In this document: piece after piece, positions 19,718 through 29,149 of the stretch
Numbering within the stretch: position 1 is the stretch's first letter
Layout of the letters: every line of letters starts with the position of its first letter
NCBI GenBank assembly: GCA_951801955.1
Contig: CATOOV010000008.1
Span: 1-64,000 of the forward strand
Reading direction: 5' to 3'
Source: an uncultured Lachnospiraceae bacterium
GTDB lineage: Bacteria > Bacillota > Clostridia > Lachnospirales > Lachnospiraceae
DNA length: 64,000 nt
The notes under the pieces: model-generated
Told to the model about the DNA's origin: nothing
Database searches by the model: none
The model's input: only the letters and a program-made list of their open reading frames with translations
Made by a program: the position numbers and the translations under genes

Positions 19718-20584
19718 ATGAAAATGGAAAGCAAAAAACGTTTCCGCAAAATTGTAAGCCTTATGCTTGCAGCAATCATGATGGTTTCTGTATTCTCTGT
19801 GTCAGTACCACAGACAGCAGAAGCTGCGACTCCCAGTTTGAAGGGTTCTGGGAGTTCCAGTGTTAAAATCACGGATAGCAACTGTTATGGAATGACTAAA
19901 AAAGCAAACTACATCAAGTTTAAATCCAACGTAACCGGATATGTAACCCTGAAATTCTCCAACAACTCCAGAATAATGAATGCCTGGGGGCATGTAACCT
20001 TCTGCAACAGCAAAAAGAAAGCTTTGGGTGTTCGTGAATTTTTTAATACCGCCTCTTCAAATTCTGCTATTAAAATGAGAACTTACGGCGTAAAAAAAGG
20101 CTCTACCTACATGATCAAGGTAGAGAGCGAGGGCGGCGTTAAAGTATCTGCATCTGTAGTTTCTGTCAAGAAAAGCGCAGGAGCCTCACGAGGCAAGGCA
20201 AAGAGCTTGGGAAAGAACAAGACTGTAAAAGGCGTTATGATTGCCGGAAGCAAGGCTGGTGACTGGTACAAAATTAAATTGACCAAGAAACAGAAACTGC
20301 ACATCAGCTATTCTGTAAAGACCAATGGTCTTACTCAGAACGGATACTGCACAGGCGGCATTAAATTTACATTATATAAGAGCAATGGGACAAAGTTTAC
20401 CAATGATTTTGACTATGCAAACCTGGCAACTCCAAAGAACGGAAGCATTTATTGTCTGAGAAACCGCTACACTGGAGCAGAGACCGGACTGAATCCAGGA
20501 ACTTACTATATTAAAGTAGAGCCCCACAGAGCTTCCTCTTCTTACAAAACTTCTTCTGGATATTATACCTTGAAGTGGAAATAA
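19718..20584 (+). CDS. Secreted protein with signal peptide; PPC-like beta domains, function unknown
   Basis: MKMESKKRFRKIVSLMLAAIMMVSVFSVSVPQTAEA signal peptide; ...GTYYIKVEPH. Confidence 0.8.
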   Translation: MKMESKKRFRKIVSLMLAAIMMVSVFSVSVPQTAEAATPSLKGSGSSSVKITDSNCYGMTKKANYIKFKSNVTGYVTLKFSNNSRIMNAWGHVTFCNSKKKALGVREFFNTASSNSAIKMRTYGVKKGSTYMIKVESEGGVKVSASVVSVKKSAGASRGKAKSLGKNKTVKGVMIAGSKAGDWYKIKLTKKQKLHISYSVKTNGLTQNGYCTGGIKFTLYKSNGTKFTNDFDYANLATPKNGSIYCLRNRYTGAETGLNPGTYYIKVEPHRASSSYKTSSGYYTLKWK

Positions 20585-20628
20585 GATCATAAAAATTTTA
20601 ACCAGACATATTTTTTGATTGATTACAT

Positions 20629-20660
20629 AAAAAAGAATCTCCCAAGGGAGATTCTTTTTT
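20629..20660. terminator. Rho-independent terminator
   Basis: aaaaaagaatctcccaagggagattctttttt. Confidence 0.85.
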
Positions 20661-20666
20661 CATGGA

Positions 20667-20762
20667 ACTGTTGCAAAATGCAGGGATTCCACAACATATC
20701 GTAACAATACTACAAATATCTGTACTATATGTTGTGGAATTTCTCATTTTGCGACAACCCCA
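20667..20762. repeat. ~95-bp inverted-repeat element, MITE candidate
   Basis: gttgcaaaatgcagggattccacaacatat...atatgttgtggaatttctcattttgcgacaac. Confidence 0.65.
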
Positions 20763-20944
20763 CAAAAAATAATTATGCGCACTCGTACAAGAGGTAAATA
20801 TTTCTTCGCAATCGCTCGGCACGGAACAAAAGATGCGTTAGAAAAAGCAATTGGTCGTGGGAATGCATGAAACGCACTGCTGTCCATCCAGAATCATCAT
20901 TCACAAATGTATAAAGTGCACTTCATTATGTCCTTACAGCCTAT

Positions 20945-23900
20945 TTATTTAAAATATTCCACGCCGCTCTCAAACAGTTTCATATCCTGCTCCCCATAAA
21001 TGTTGACTGCCACTCCGTCCCCCCGGCGTTCTGAGTGTGCCATCTTGCCTAAGATACGCCCATCCGGGCTGGTGATTCCCTCAACGGCAAGATAGGATCC
21101 ATTGATGTTCCACTCCTCATCCATGGTAGGCTGCCCCTGCTCATTGACATACTGAGTTGCCACCTGGCCATTGGCAAAGAGTTTGTCAAGCCATTCTTTC
21201 GGCGCAACAAAACGTCCCTCTCCATGGGAAGCTGGATTGCAATAAGTCTTTCCCAGTTCGGCATACGCCAGCCAGGGGGATTTGTTGGTCACTACTTTCG
21301 TATACACCATCTTGGATATATGGCGTCCAATGGTATTGTAAGTCAGTGTTGGGGAATCTTCACTCTGCTGGCGAATTTCACCATATGGCACCAACCCCAG
21401 CTTAATTAACGCCTGGAACCCATTACAGATCCCCAACATCAAACCGTCCCGCTCTCCAAGAAGCTTATTTACAGCCTCTGCCATTTTCTCATTGCGGAAC
21501 GCAGTAGCAAAGAATTTCGCGCTTCCTTCTGGCTCATCCCCTGCGGAAAACCCTCCTGGGAACATAATAATCTGGGACTTCTCAATTGCTTCCACAAACA
21601 CTTCAACAGAATCCCGGATATCCTCAGCGCTCAAATTTTGAAATACCTTGACAATGGTATCTGCCCCTGCACGCTCAAATGCCTTGGCGCTGTCATATTC
21701 ACAGTTTGTTCCTGGAAAGACCGGAATAAATACGGTAGGCTTTGCCACTTTATGCCGGCACACATAAATGCTGCCAGCATCAAAGACGCCTGTTTCTACT
21801 TCCTCTTTCCCATCCACGGCAATGGTAGGAAATACTTTTTCCAACGTGCCTGTCCATGCGTTCACTGCTTCCTCCATGGAGATTTCCACAGCGCCATAGA
21901 TAAACTTCTTCTGGTCATTTACCTCGCCAATCACCCTGCAGTATGCCTGATTGCCGCACCTGCTGTTTTCTTTTGCCGCCTTTTCCGCATATACTTCCAT
22001 AGCTGACGCAATCGTTTCTTCCACCAAAGAAACCTGACCTGCGGGAACCTCTGCAACCAATTTTCCAAAATGTGGAGAGAACATACAGTCTGTGCATACA
22101 TCTTCCTCGATGGTAACACCGAATTGATTGCCAAATGCCATCTTGCTCAATGCCGCCGCGATTCCTTTTCCATCCAATGCATATGCAGACACAATCGCTT
22201 TCATTTGAATCAGCGCATGAATGGCATCGTATAATCCCATTACCTGGGCATAGACTGGCAGTTCATACTGATCTGTGGCGATCTTAAAGATCATGATTTT
22301 ATTTCCAATCCCTTTCAATTCAGGTGTGATAATCTCCTGCTGCCTTGCCACATCCACCGCAAAAGATACTAAAGTTGGGGGAACATCTATCTCATTAAAT
22401 GTTCCAGACATGGAATCTTTTCCTCCAATGGAAGGAAGCCCAAATCCAATCTGCGCACTGTAAGCGCCCAAAAGAGCTGCAAAAGGCTGGCTCCACCGGC
22501 TTGGTTCCTGGCTCATCCTGCGGAAATATTCCTGGAAGGTAAAACGGATTTTCTTATAATCACCGCCTGCGGCAACAATCCTTGCCACAGATTCCAGCAC
22601 TGCATAAACCGCGCCATGGAATGGGCTCCAGGAAGAAAGATAGGGATCAAACCCATAGGACATCATGGTAACCGCATCACAGGTTCCCTTAGCAACGGGA
22701 AGTTTTGCTACCATGCTCTGGGTCTCTGTCAACTGATACTTTCCGCCGTAAGGCATAAAGACACTTCCTGCACCAATGGAACCGTCAAACATTTCCACCA
22801 GTCCTTTTTGGGAACACACATTCAAATCTGCAAGGGTCGCAAGCCATGCTGCCTTTACATCCCCCTGTTCCAATGCCTTAGCAGCCTCTGGAATTTCCTT
22901 TTTCCCAAAGAAACTCTCATCCTTTGAGGGAATTTCCACAGAAACAGTTGTCTCCTGGTGGGCGCCGTTGGTATCTAAAAAAGCTCTGGAAATATTTACA
23001 ATTTCCTTCCCCCTCCACTCCAACACAAGCCTTGGTTCTTCTGTCACCACTGCGACCTCGACCGCTTCTAAATTTTCTTCCTTGGCAAAAGCAAGGAACT
23101 GCTGCACATCCTGGGGTGCAACTACCACTGCCATACGCTCTTGGGATTCGGAAATGGCAATCTCCGTCCCATCCAAACCTGCATATTTCTTAGGAACCTT
23201 GTCAAGCTGCACCCGCAACCCCGGCGCCAGCTCTCCAATCGCCACAGACACGCCCCCCGCTCCAAAATCATTACATTTCTTAATGATATGCGCCACTTCT
23301 TCTCTGCGGAACAGCCTCTGGATCTTGCGCTCTGTAGGCGGATTCCCTTTTTGGACTTCCGCGCCGCACACAGCGGTAGATTCCGTATTATGCGCCTTGG
23401 AACTTCCAGTCGCTCCGCCGATACCATCCCGCCCAGTACGTCCCCCAAGCAATATAATAATATCCCCCGGATCGGAAGTAAGACGCTGCACCGCACGTCT
23501 GGGCGCCGCTCCCATGACAGCCCCAATTTCCATACGTTTTGCCACATAATCTGGATGGTAAATTTCCTTTACATAGCCTGTGGCAAGCCCAATTTGGTTG
23601 CCATAAGAACTATATCCCGAAGCCGCGCCCCGCACCAGTTTCTTCTGGGGAAGCTTTCCTTCTAATGTTTCTTTTACTGACACAGTGGGATCTGCCGCCC
23701 CTGTCACACGCATTGCCTGATATACATAGGTGCGCCCAGACAATGGGTCACGGATTGCCCCTCCAAGGCAAGTTGCCGCGCCGCCGAAAGGCTCGATTTC
23801 CGTGGGATGGTTATGGGTTTCATTTTTGAAATTCACCAGCCATTCTTCTGTCTTTCCATCCACCTCTACCGGAACCACAATGGAACATGCATTGATCTCA

Positions 23901-24793
23901 TCAGATTCCTCCTGATCCTCTAATTTTCCTTCCTTTTTCAGCCTTTTCATTGCCATCAGCGCCAGATCCATCAGGCACACAAACTTATCTTCACGCCCTT
24001 TGTATAATTCCTGATACGTAGCCAGGTAATCCTGATAGGCCTCTTCCATGGGCTGGCGATAATAACCTTCCTGAAACGTTACCTCCTTTAATTCTGTGGA
24101 AAACGTGGTATGGCGGCAATGGTCAGACCAGTAGGTATCCAGCACACGAATTTCTGTCATGGAAGGATCACGTTTTTCTTCCTTTTTAAAATAATTCTGG
24201 ATATGCAGAAAATCCTGGAACGTCATGGCAAGCCCTAAGGAGTCATACAATTCTTTCAGCTCTTCTTTTGGCTTGCCCTGAAAGCCGTCAAATATCTTCA
24301 CGTCCTCTGGTTCATCAAAATCATCCACCAAAGTCTGAGGTTTTTCCAAGCCCGTCTCCCTGGAATCCACCGGATTGATACAGTGTGCTTTGATCGCTGT
24401 AAACTGTGTCTTGTCCACTTCTCCTTCAATTACATAAGTAACCGCAGAACGAATAATGGGTTCTTCATTCTCATTTAACAATTTTACACATTGTTCTGCA
24501 GAATCTGCCCGCTGGTCATACTGCCCTGGCAGATACTCCACACTGAACACCTTTCCCCCTTTTGCGTCAAAAGATTCCTCATACACCTTATCTACTGGAG
24601 GCTCCGAAAATACGGTTACCAATGCTTTCTGATAAGTTTCGTCCGAAATATTCTCCATGTCATAACGGATCAGCACACGTACATGGCTTACAGTCTTAAT
24701 CCCCAAATAACTTCGGATCTCCGATTGAAGTTCCTTCGCCTGGATCGCAAAATCAGGCTTTTTTTCCACAAAAATACGTCTTACACTGCTCAT
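20945..24793 (-). CDS. purL: Phosphoribosylformylglycinamidine synthase
   Basis: 1282-aa fusion-type PurL; VLDTYWSDHCRHTTF, FKNETHNHPTEIEPFGGAATCLGGAIRDP, C-terminal amidotransferase FPGTNCEYDSAKAFERAGAD. Confidence 0.98.
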   Translation of the reverse strand: MSSVRRIFVEKKPDFAIQAKELQSEIRSYLGIKTVSHVRVLIRYDMENISDETYQKALVTVFSEPPVDKVYEESFDAKGGKVFSVEYLPGQYDQRADSAEQCVKLLNENEEPIIRSAVTYVIEGEVDKTQFTAIKAHCINPVDSRETGLEKPQTLVDDFDEPEDVKIFDGFQGKPKEELKELYDSLGLAMTFQDFLHIQNYFKKEEKRDPSMTEIRVLDTYWSDHCRHTTFSTELKEVTFQEGYYRQPMEEAYQDYLATYQELYKGREDKFVCLMDLALMAMKRLKKEGKLEDQEESDEINACSIVVPVEVDGKTEEWLVNFKNETHNHPTEIEPFGGAATCLGGAIRDPLSGRTYVYQAMRVTGAADPTVSVKETLEGKLPQKKLVRGAASGYSSYGNQIGLATGYVKEIYHPDYVAKRMEIGAVMGAAPRRAVQRLTSDPGDIIILLGGRTGRDGIGGATGSSKAHNTESTAVCGAEVQKGNPPTERKIQRLFRREEVAHIIKKCNDFGAGGVSVAIGELAPGLRVQLDKVPKKYAGLDGTEIAISESQERMAVVVAPQDVQQFLAFAKEENLEAVEVAVVTEEPRLVLEWRGKEIVNISRAFLDTNGAHQETTVSVEIPSKDESFFGKKEIPEAAKALEQGDVKAAWLATLADLNVCSQKGLVEMFDGSIGAGSVFMPYGGKYQLTETQSMVAKLPVAKGTCDAVTMMSYGFDPYLSSWSPFHGAVYAVLESVARIVAAGGDYKKIRFTFQEYFRRMSQEPSRWSQPFAALLGAYSAQIGFGLPSIGGKDSMSGTFNEIDVPPTLVSFAVDVARQQEIITPELKGIGNKIMIFKIATDQYELPVYAQVMGLYDAIHALIQMKAIVSAYALDGKGIAAALSKMAFGNQFGVTIEEDVCTDCMFSPHFGKLVAEVPAGQVSLVEETIASAMEVYAEKAAKENSRCGNQAYCRVIGEVNDQKKFIYGAVEISMEEAVNAWTGTLEKVFPTIAVDGKEEVETGVFDAGSIYVCRHKVAKPTVFIPVFPGTNCEYDSAKAFERAGADTIVKVFQNLSAEDIRDSVEVFVEAIEKSQIIMFPGGFSAGDEPEGSAKFFATAFRNEKMAEAVNKLLGERDGLMLGICNGFQALIKLGLVPYGEIRQQSEDSPTLTYNTIGRHISKMVYTKVVTNKSPWLAYAELGKTYCNPASHGEGRFVAPKEWLDKLFANGQVATQYVNEQGQPTMDEEWNINGSYLAVEGITSPDGRILGKMAHSERRGDGVAVNIYGEQDMKLFESGVEYFK

Positions 24794-24826
24794 AGCTACC
24801 TCCTGTAATTCTTTTTATCCCTGATA

Positions 24827-24845
24827 GTACCTAGGTAATACCTAG
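24827..24845. promoter_or_regulatory. Candidate operator: palindrome upstream of purL
   Basis: ctaggtaAtacctag perfect 7-bp arms (24831-24845), overlapping tacctaggta. Confidence 0.35.
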
Positions 24846-24907
24846 TATATCACACGGATTTAGATAAGTATAATTAATATATCTAATCCTTTTTATAAGA
24901 AAATTTC

Positions 24908-27019
24908 TTATTCCTTTCTGACAGCCTTCTTTTCGGTTTTCTCCCGATACATCATTTCATCCGCCTCATTCACATAATCCTCCAGTTTTTTTTCAGTATT
25001 GCAATCTGTAACCACATACCCTGCGCTGATACTCAACTGGCAAATTCCCACTTTTTCTCCAGCTCTTTTTACCTTTGTCCGTATTTTTTCAATCATTGTC
25101 CAAATTTCTTCTGCCGGCAATTCTTCCCGGATAACCAGAAATTCATCCCCTCCCAGCCTTACGGGAATCGCCCCTTCCTCCAATGTGCTGGCAATCGCAT
25201 CTGAAACGGCACGGATTGCAAGATCTCCCATATCATGCCCAAAATTATCATTGATGTATTTCAGGCGGTCTAAGTCTATAAATAAGATCAGCAAATTCTT
25301 TTTTCTCTCCTGGTCGGCAAACATCTTTTCTGCATACTTGCGATACCCCATCCGGTTATACATGCCAGTCAGTGTGTCCCGCACATACAATACAGACAAC
25401 TGCTGATTCATCCATTCCAGCTTCTCCTGCCTGTGAAGGTTTTCCATTGCTTTGGTCAAGGCGCCCATGACATGGTGTAGATACTGTTTTTCCATCAGAT
25501 ACACTGCATTGCGTATCACAAGGTAACCTACCGTCCACTGCCTAAAATGCAAAGGCAAAAATAACAGGTTTACCCCTGGCTTATTATTCTCAAATGCAGG
25601 AAAAATCCCTTGTATCTCTGTTTTTAATTCTTTGCCGTTTCTTATTTGAGGGCTGCTTCCTACTTCCTCCTGGCTTCCTCGATCTTGCCTATAGGATGCT
25701 GTTCCACTCTGGCTCTCCCTTGCTTGCCCACTGGTCACTCCTTCTTTCTGGCTTTCCCTTTCTTGTCCCCAGGCTGCTGCTCCTTTCGGGCTTTTTCTAT
25801 CATCTTTCAAACCTTCCTGCTCCAACCGCCCTTCTGTTTTCTCATAAGAAAATTCCAGTTTCATTTTTTCTGGATACCCTTTGATAAAATATCCTTCTTC
25901 TTCTGTGAGAATCAGTTCTGGATTGCCAATCTGTTCTTTGTATGCATTTAATTTCGGATCCAGCACCAGGTACATAGCATCACATTTCAGCAACGGCAGG
26001 CATTTTGGAATGCAGTTGACCATTTCTGCAAATGTACTGCATTTCAAAAGTTCATACTCCAAAAAAAGGACGTCTTCCAGAAAACGGTCTGTCTCAATCT
26101 GATAAATAATTTGATTCTTCAAATAATCCCGTTCCTGCCGCTGATGCCCGTCCCCACATCCGCAGCTTTCCCCAAATTTACATTCATAATTTGTATATTG
26201 AAGCTTGGGCACCTTTTCTCCCTGCCAAATCCTCAATAAAAGATCTCCGCATCGATACCCCACCTCTTCCCTGACATGGCTGACAGTTGTAATTCTCGGA
26301 GTATAAAAAGCCGCTTTATCAAAATTGTCAAAACCAGTAATCAAAAAATCTTCCGGCGCGTGATATCCATATTTTGCCGCCTCTTCACAGACGCCCACCG
26401 CAATGTTATCATTAGCACAGACAATGGCGTCTGGAAGACTCTTTTTTTTCTGTAAAAATTTACGAAAACCATTGACGCCGCATTGGTACTCATAATTCTC
26501 ATAGTAAAAATCCGATTCCTCCCAAGCAATCCCCTGCTGGTCGAGATATGCCTGAATGCCATTCACCCGACCATAGTTTTCATAATTCTTCTCAGGTCCC
26601 ATCACAAACCAAAAACTTCTACAGCCATGCCCCACTACTAGGTGCCCCATAATCTCTTCCATTGCCTTTTCATTGTGGAGCCCTACATAATAAAAACCTT
26701 CCCATTCACTTCCAATGGAAATCACTGGCACACCTGACTCTTTTGCCCGCTTGACAACTTCCTCTGTTACCGTATGGATTTCTACATTGTTTAAATCCAG
26801 AATAATTCCGTCAAATTCTCTTAAATCTGGAAGCCGGAAAATATTGTACTCCCCCTGGTTATACTTTTCGTCTTGGCTCCAATTTCCAGAACTGTTAAAA
26901 ATATAGAGATTCACCTGCTCTTTGGTCTCCTGAATCCGCTGTAAAAGTCCGGCAGGCCATGCAAAGGTAAAATACCGTTTCCAGCCGTCCATCAATAACG
27001 CAATCTTTTTCATGCGCAT
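24908..27019 (-). CDS. LacI-type periplasmic-binding-like sensor domain fused to a GGDEF diguanylate cyclase, no HTH
   Basis: N-terminal PBP-like fold (KKIALLMDGWKRYFTFAW...DAIVCANDNIAVGVCEEA), C-terminal LFIDLDRLKYINDNFGHDMGD...RLGGDEFLVI. Confidence 0.88.
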   Translation of the reverse strand: MRMKKIALLMDGWKRYFTFAWPAGLLQRIQETKEQVNLYIFNSSGNWSQDEKYNQGEYNIFRLPDLREFDGIILDLNNVEIHTVTEEVVKRAKESGVPVISIGSEWEGFYYVGLHNEKAMEEIMGHLVVGHGCRSFWFVMGPEKNYENYGRVNGIQAYLDQQGIAWEESDFYYENYEYQCGVNGFRKFLQKKKSLPDAIVCANDNIAVGVCEEAAKYGYHAPEDFLITGFDNFDKAAFYTPRITTVSHVREEVGYRCGDLLLRIWQGEKVPKLQYTNYECKFGESCGCGDGHQRQERDYLKNQIIYQIETDRFLEDVLFLEYELLKCSTFAEMVNCIPKCLPLLKCDAMYLVLDPKLNAYKEQIGNPELILTEEEGYFIKGYPEKMKLEFSYEKTEGRLEQEGLKDDRKSPKGAAAWGQERESQKEGVTSGQARESQSGTASYRQDRGSQEEVGSSPQIRNGKELKTEIQGIFPAFENNKPGVNLLFLPLHFRQWTVGYLVIRNAVYLMEKQYLHHVMGALTKAMENLHRQEKLEWMNQQLSVLYVRDTLTGMYNRMGYRKYAEKMFADQERKKNLLILFIDLDRLKYINDNFGHDMGDLAIRAVSDAIASTLEEGAIPVRLGGDEFLVIREELPAEEIWTMIEKIRTKVKRAGEKVGICQLSISAGYVVTDCNTEKKLEDYVNEADEMMYREKTEKKAVRKE

Positions 27020-27363
27020 CCTCCCACTTTATCTGTGCTATCTTTCAAGACTCGCTTACGAGCATACCTTATGGCACGCCGAATGGTACATGGGGCGCCA
27101 TAAGGTATGGCTCAAGTCACAAGTATTCTGTGTCAAATCATAAATTACAGATATTTTCTCTGCCCTTTGCATATATCTTATCATATCTTTTGTCAATTCT
27201 AAAGAAGAATATACAGAAATCCCATTGACATATTTATAATCAGTTCTTATAATTGTAGTAATTTAAATTAATGAACATCCAAGAGAATTTAGATTAATGT
27301 ATCAATTATTTTGTTCCACGCTTCACAGGCTCCGCTGCTCGCGGGAATAGAAAGGAGGCACTT

Positions 27364-28254
27364 ATGGATATCAACTATGAATTGTATAAAGTTTTCTACT
27401 ATGTAGCCTCTTCCCTGAGTTTTTCCGAGGCATCCAAGAAATTGTTTATCTCCCAGTCTGCGGTAAGCCAGTCTATTAAAACACTGGAACGGAAGTTAGA
27501 ACAGCCGCTTTTTATCCGCAGCACCAAAAAAGTACAACTTACCCCGGCTGGCAAAGTCCTTCTGAAACACATAGAACCTGCCATCAATCTGATACAAAAG
27601 GGGGAAAGCCAGCTTTTAGATTCCAATACGCTGGGATTGGGACAGCTTCATATTGGCGCCAGCGACACCATCTGCCGCTATTTTCTGGTTCCATACTTGC
27701 AACAGTTCCACAAACAATTTCCCAACGTGCCTATAAAGGTCACAAATGCAACTTCCTTAAGCTGCGTAGAACTGCTGTCACAAGGAAAAGTGGATTTGAT
27801 TGTGACGAACTATCCAAATTCCCGAATGAACCATTCTTACCTCCAAAAAACAGTCGCCACTTTTTCAGACGTATTTATTGCAAACCCTGCTTATTTTGAC
27901 TTAAAACAGCAGGAAATAACCTTTGTAGAGCTAAAACAATACCCTATTCTGATGTTGGACCGCAAAAGCACTACCAGCGAATTTCTACATAATTTATTTT
28001 TACAATATCAACTGGAACTGATTCCAGAGATAGAATTGAGCAGCAACGATCTTCTGATTGACCTTGCAAAGATCGGTCTTGGAATTGCCTTTATTCCAGA
28101 TTATTGTCTGTCCCAGGAGGAAGAAGATCTATTTATACTCAAAACAATTGAACAGATGCCAAAGCGCCAAATGGTCGCCGCCATTAATCCCGCGCTTCCA
28201 ATCTCCCCTTCTACGAACGAATTTTTAAAACTTCTTCCAGAGGATAGAGGATAA
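27364..28254 (+). CDS. LysR family transcriptional regulator
   Basis: YELYKVFYYVASSLSFSEASKKLFISQSAVSQSIKTLERKLEQPLFIR. Confidence 0.93.
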   Translation: MDINYELYKVFYYVASSLSFSEASKKLFISQSAVSQSIKTLERKLEQPLFIRSTKKVQLTPAGKVLLKHIEPAINLIQKGESQLLDSNTLGLGQLHIGASDTICRYFLVPYLQQFHKQFPNVPIKVTNATSLSCVELLSQGKVDLIVTNYPNSRMNHSYLQKTVATFSDVFIANPAYFDLKQQEITFVELKQYPILMLDRKSTTSEFLHNLFLQYQLELIPEIELSSNDLLIDLAKIGLGIAFIPDYCLSQEEEDLFILKTIEQMPKRQMVAAINPALPISPSTNEFLKLLPEDRG

Positions 28255-28309
28255 GATTCTGTCAAAAGGCGGACCAACAAGACATATCAATGAAAAGGAG
28301 GAGTTTTCA

Positions 28310-28678
28310 ATGTCATTCAAAATGGTACATGAAAATTATAATGTGCAAGATCTGCAGAAATCTCTGGCTTTTTATAAGGAAGCCTTTGGTTTGACGGAAA
28401 TTCGCCGAAAGGAAGCCCCTGACGGCAGCTATATTATCGTGTATGTTGCCAATCAGGAAAGTGATTTCCAACTAGAGCTTACCTGGTTAAAGGACAAAGA
28501 AGGTCCCTATGATTTAGGTGACTGTGAATTTCATCTTGCTTTTGAAACAGATGACTATGACGCAGCCCATACCAAACATCAAGCCATGGGCTGTATCTGT
28601 TATGAAAATCCTGCCATGGGTATTTATTTTGTGGCAGATCCTGACGGGTACTGGCTGGAAGTAGTCCCTGCCAAGTAA
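28310..28678 (+). CDS. VOC family protein / lactoylglutathione lyase-like
   Basis: ENYNVQDLQKSLAFYKEAFGLTEIRR...YFVADPDGYWLEVV. Confidence 0.9.
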   Translation: MSFKMVHENYNVQDLQKSLAFYKEAFGLTEIRRKEAPDGSYIIVYVANQESDFQLELTWLKDKEGPYDLGDCEFHLAFETDDYDAAHTKHQAMGCICYENPAMGIYFVADPDGYWLEVVPAK

Positions 28679-28805
28679 GGTTTGTTCCGGCTGAATGGAA
28701 CAAAACACTTGGCAATGCACATATTTCAAGAACGCCATCGGCATTCTTGTTGCGGGCTGCATCCCCTAACCATATATCATTTCAAAATGAAAGGAGCATG
28801 ATATT

Positions 28806-29069
28806 ATGAAACTTTATAACATCAAAGACACAGAAGAATTTTTCAAGGTAATTGATCAGTGTAAAGGAACCGTGGAACTGGTCTCCACCCAAGGCGACCG
28901 CCTGAACCTGAAATCCCAGCTTACAAAATACATCACCGTTACAAATCTTTTCAGTGACGAGTCTATGATTAATGAGCTGGAATTGGTGGCTTATGACCCA
29001 GAAGACGCAGAACGTCTGATGCAGTATATGTTTGGCACTGACAAGTTCCCTGGACCGACTACGCCATAA
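28806..29069 (+). CDS. Small conserved hypothetical protein
   Basis: 87-aa ORF with RBS aaaggagc upstream. Confidence 0.7.
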   Translation: MKLYNIKDTEEFFKVIDQCKGTVELVSTQGDRLNLKSQLTKYITVTNLFSDESMINELELVAYDPEDAERLMQYMFGTDKFPGPTTP

Positions 29070-29149
29070 CAAAGGTTTCTTCCATATCACGATGATACAT
29101 TTGGGAGAAATAGAAAAGCACCCATGTATTTTGGTATTCATTCCCCTGT

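Noticed and set aside
20945-24793. Many secondary ORFs within purL
   Set aside because: All lie inside a full-length, motif-complete PurL.
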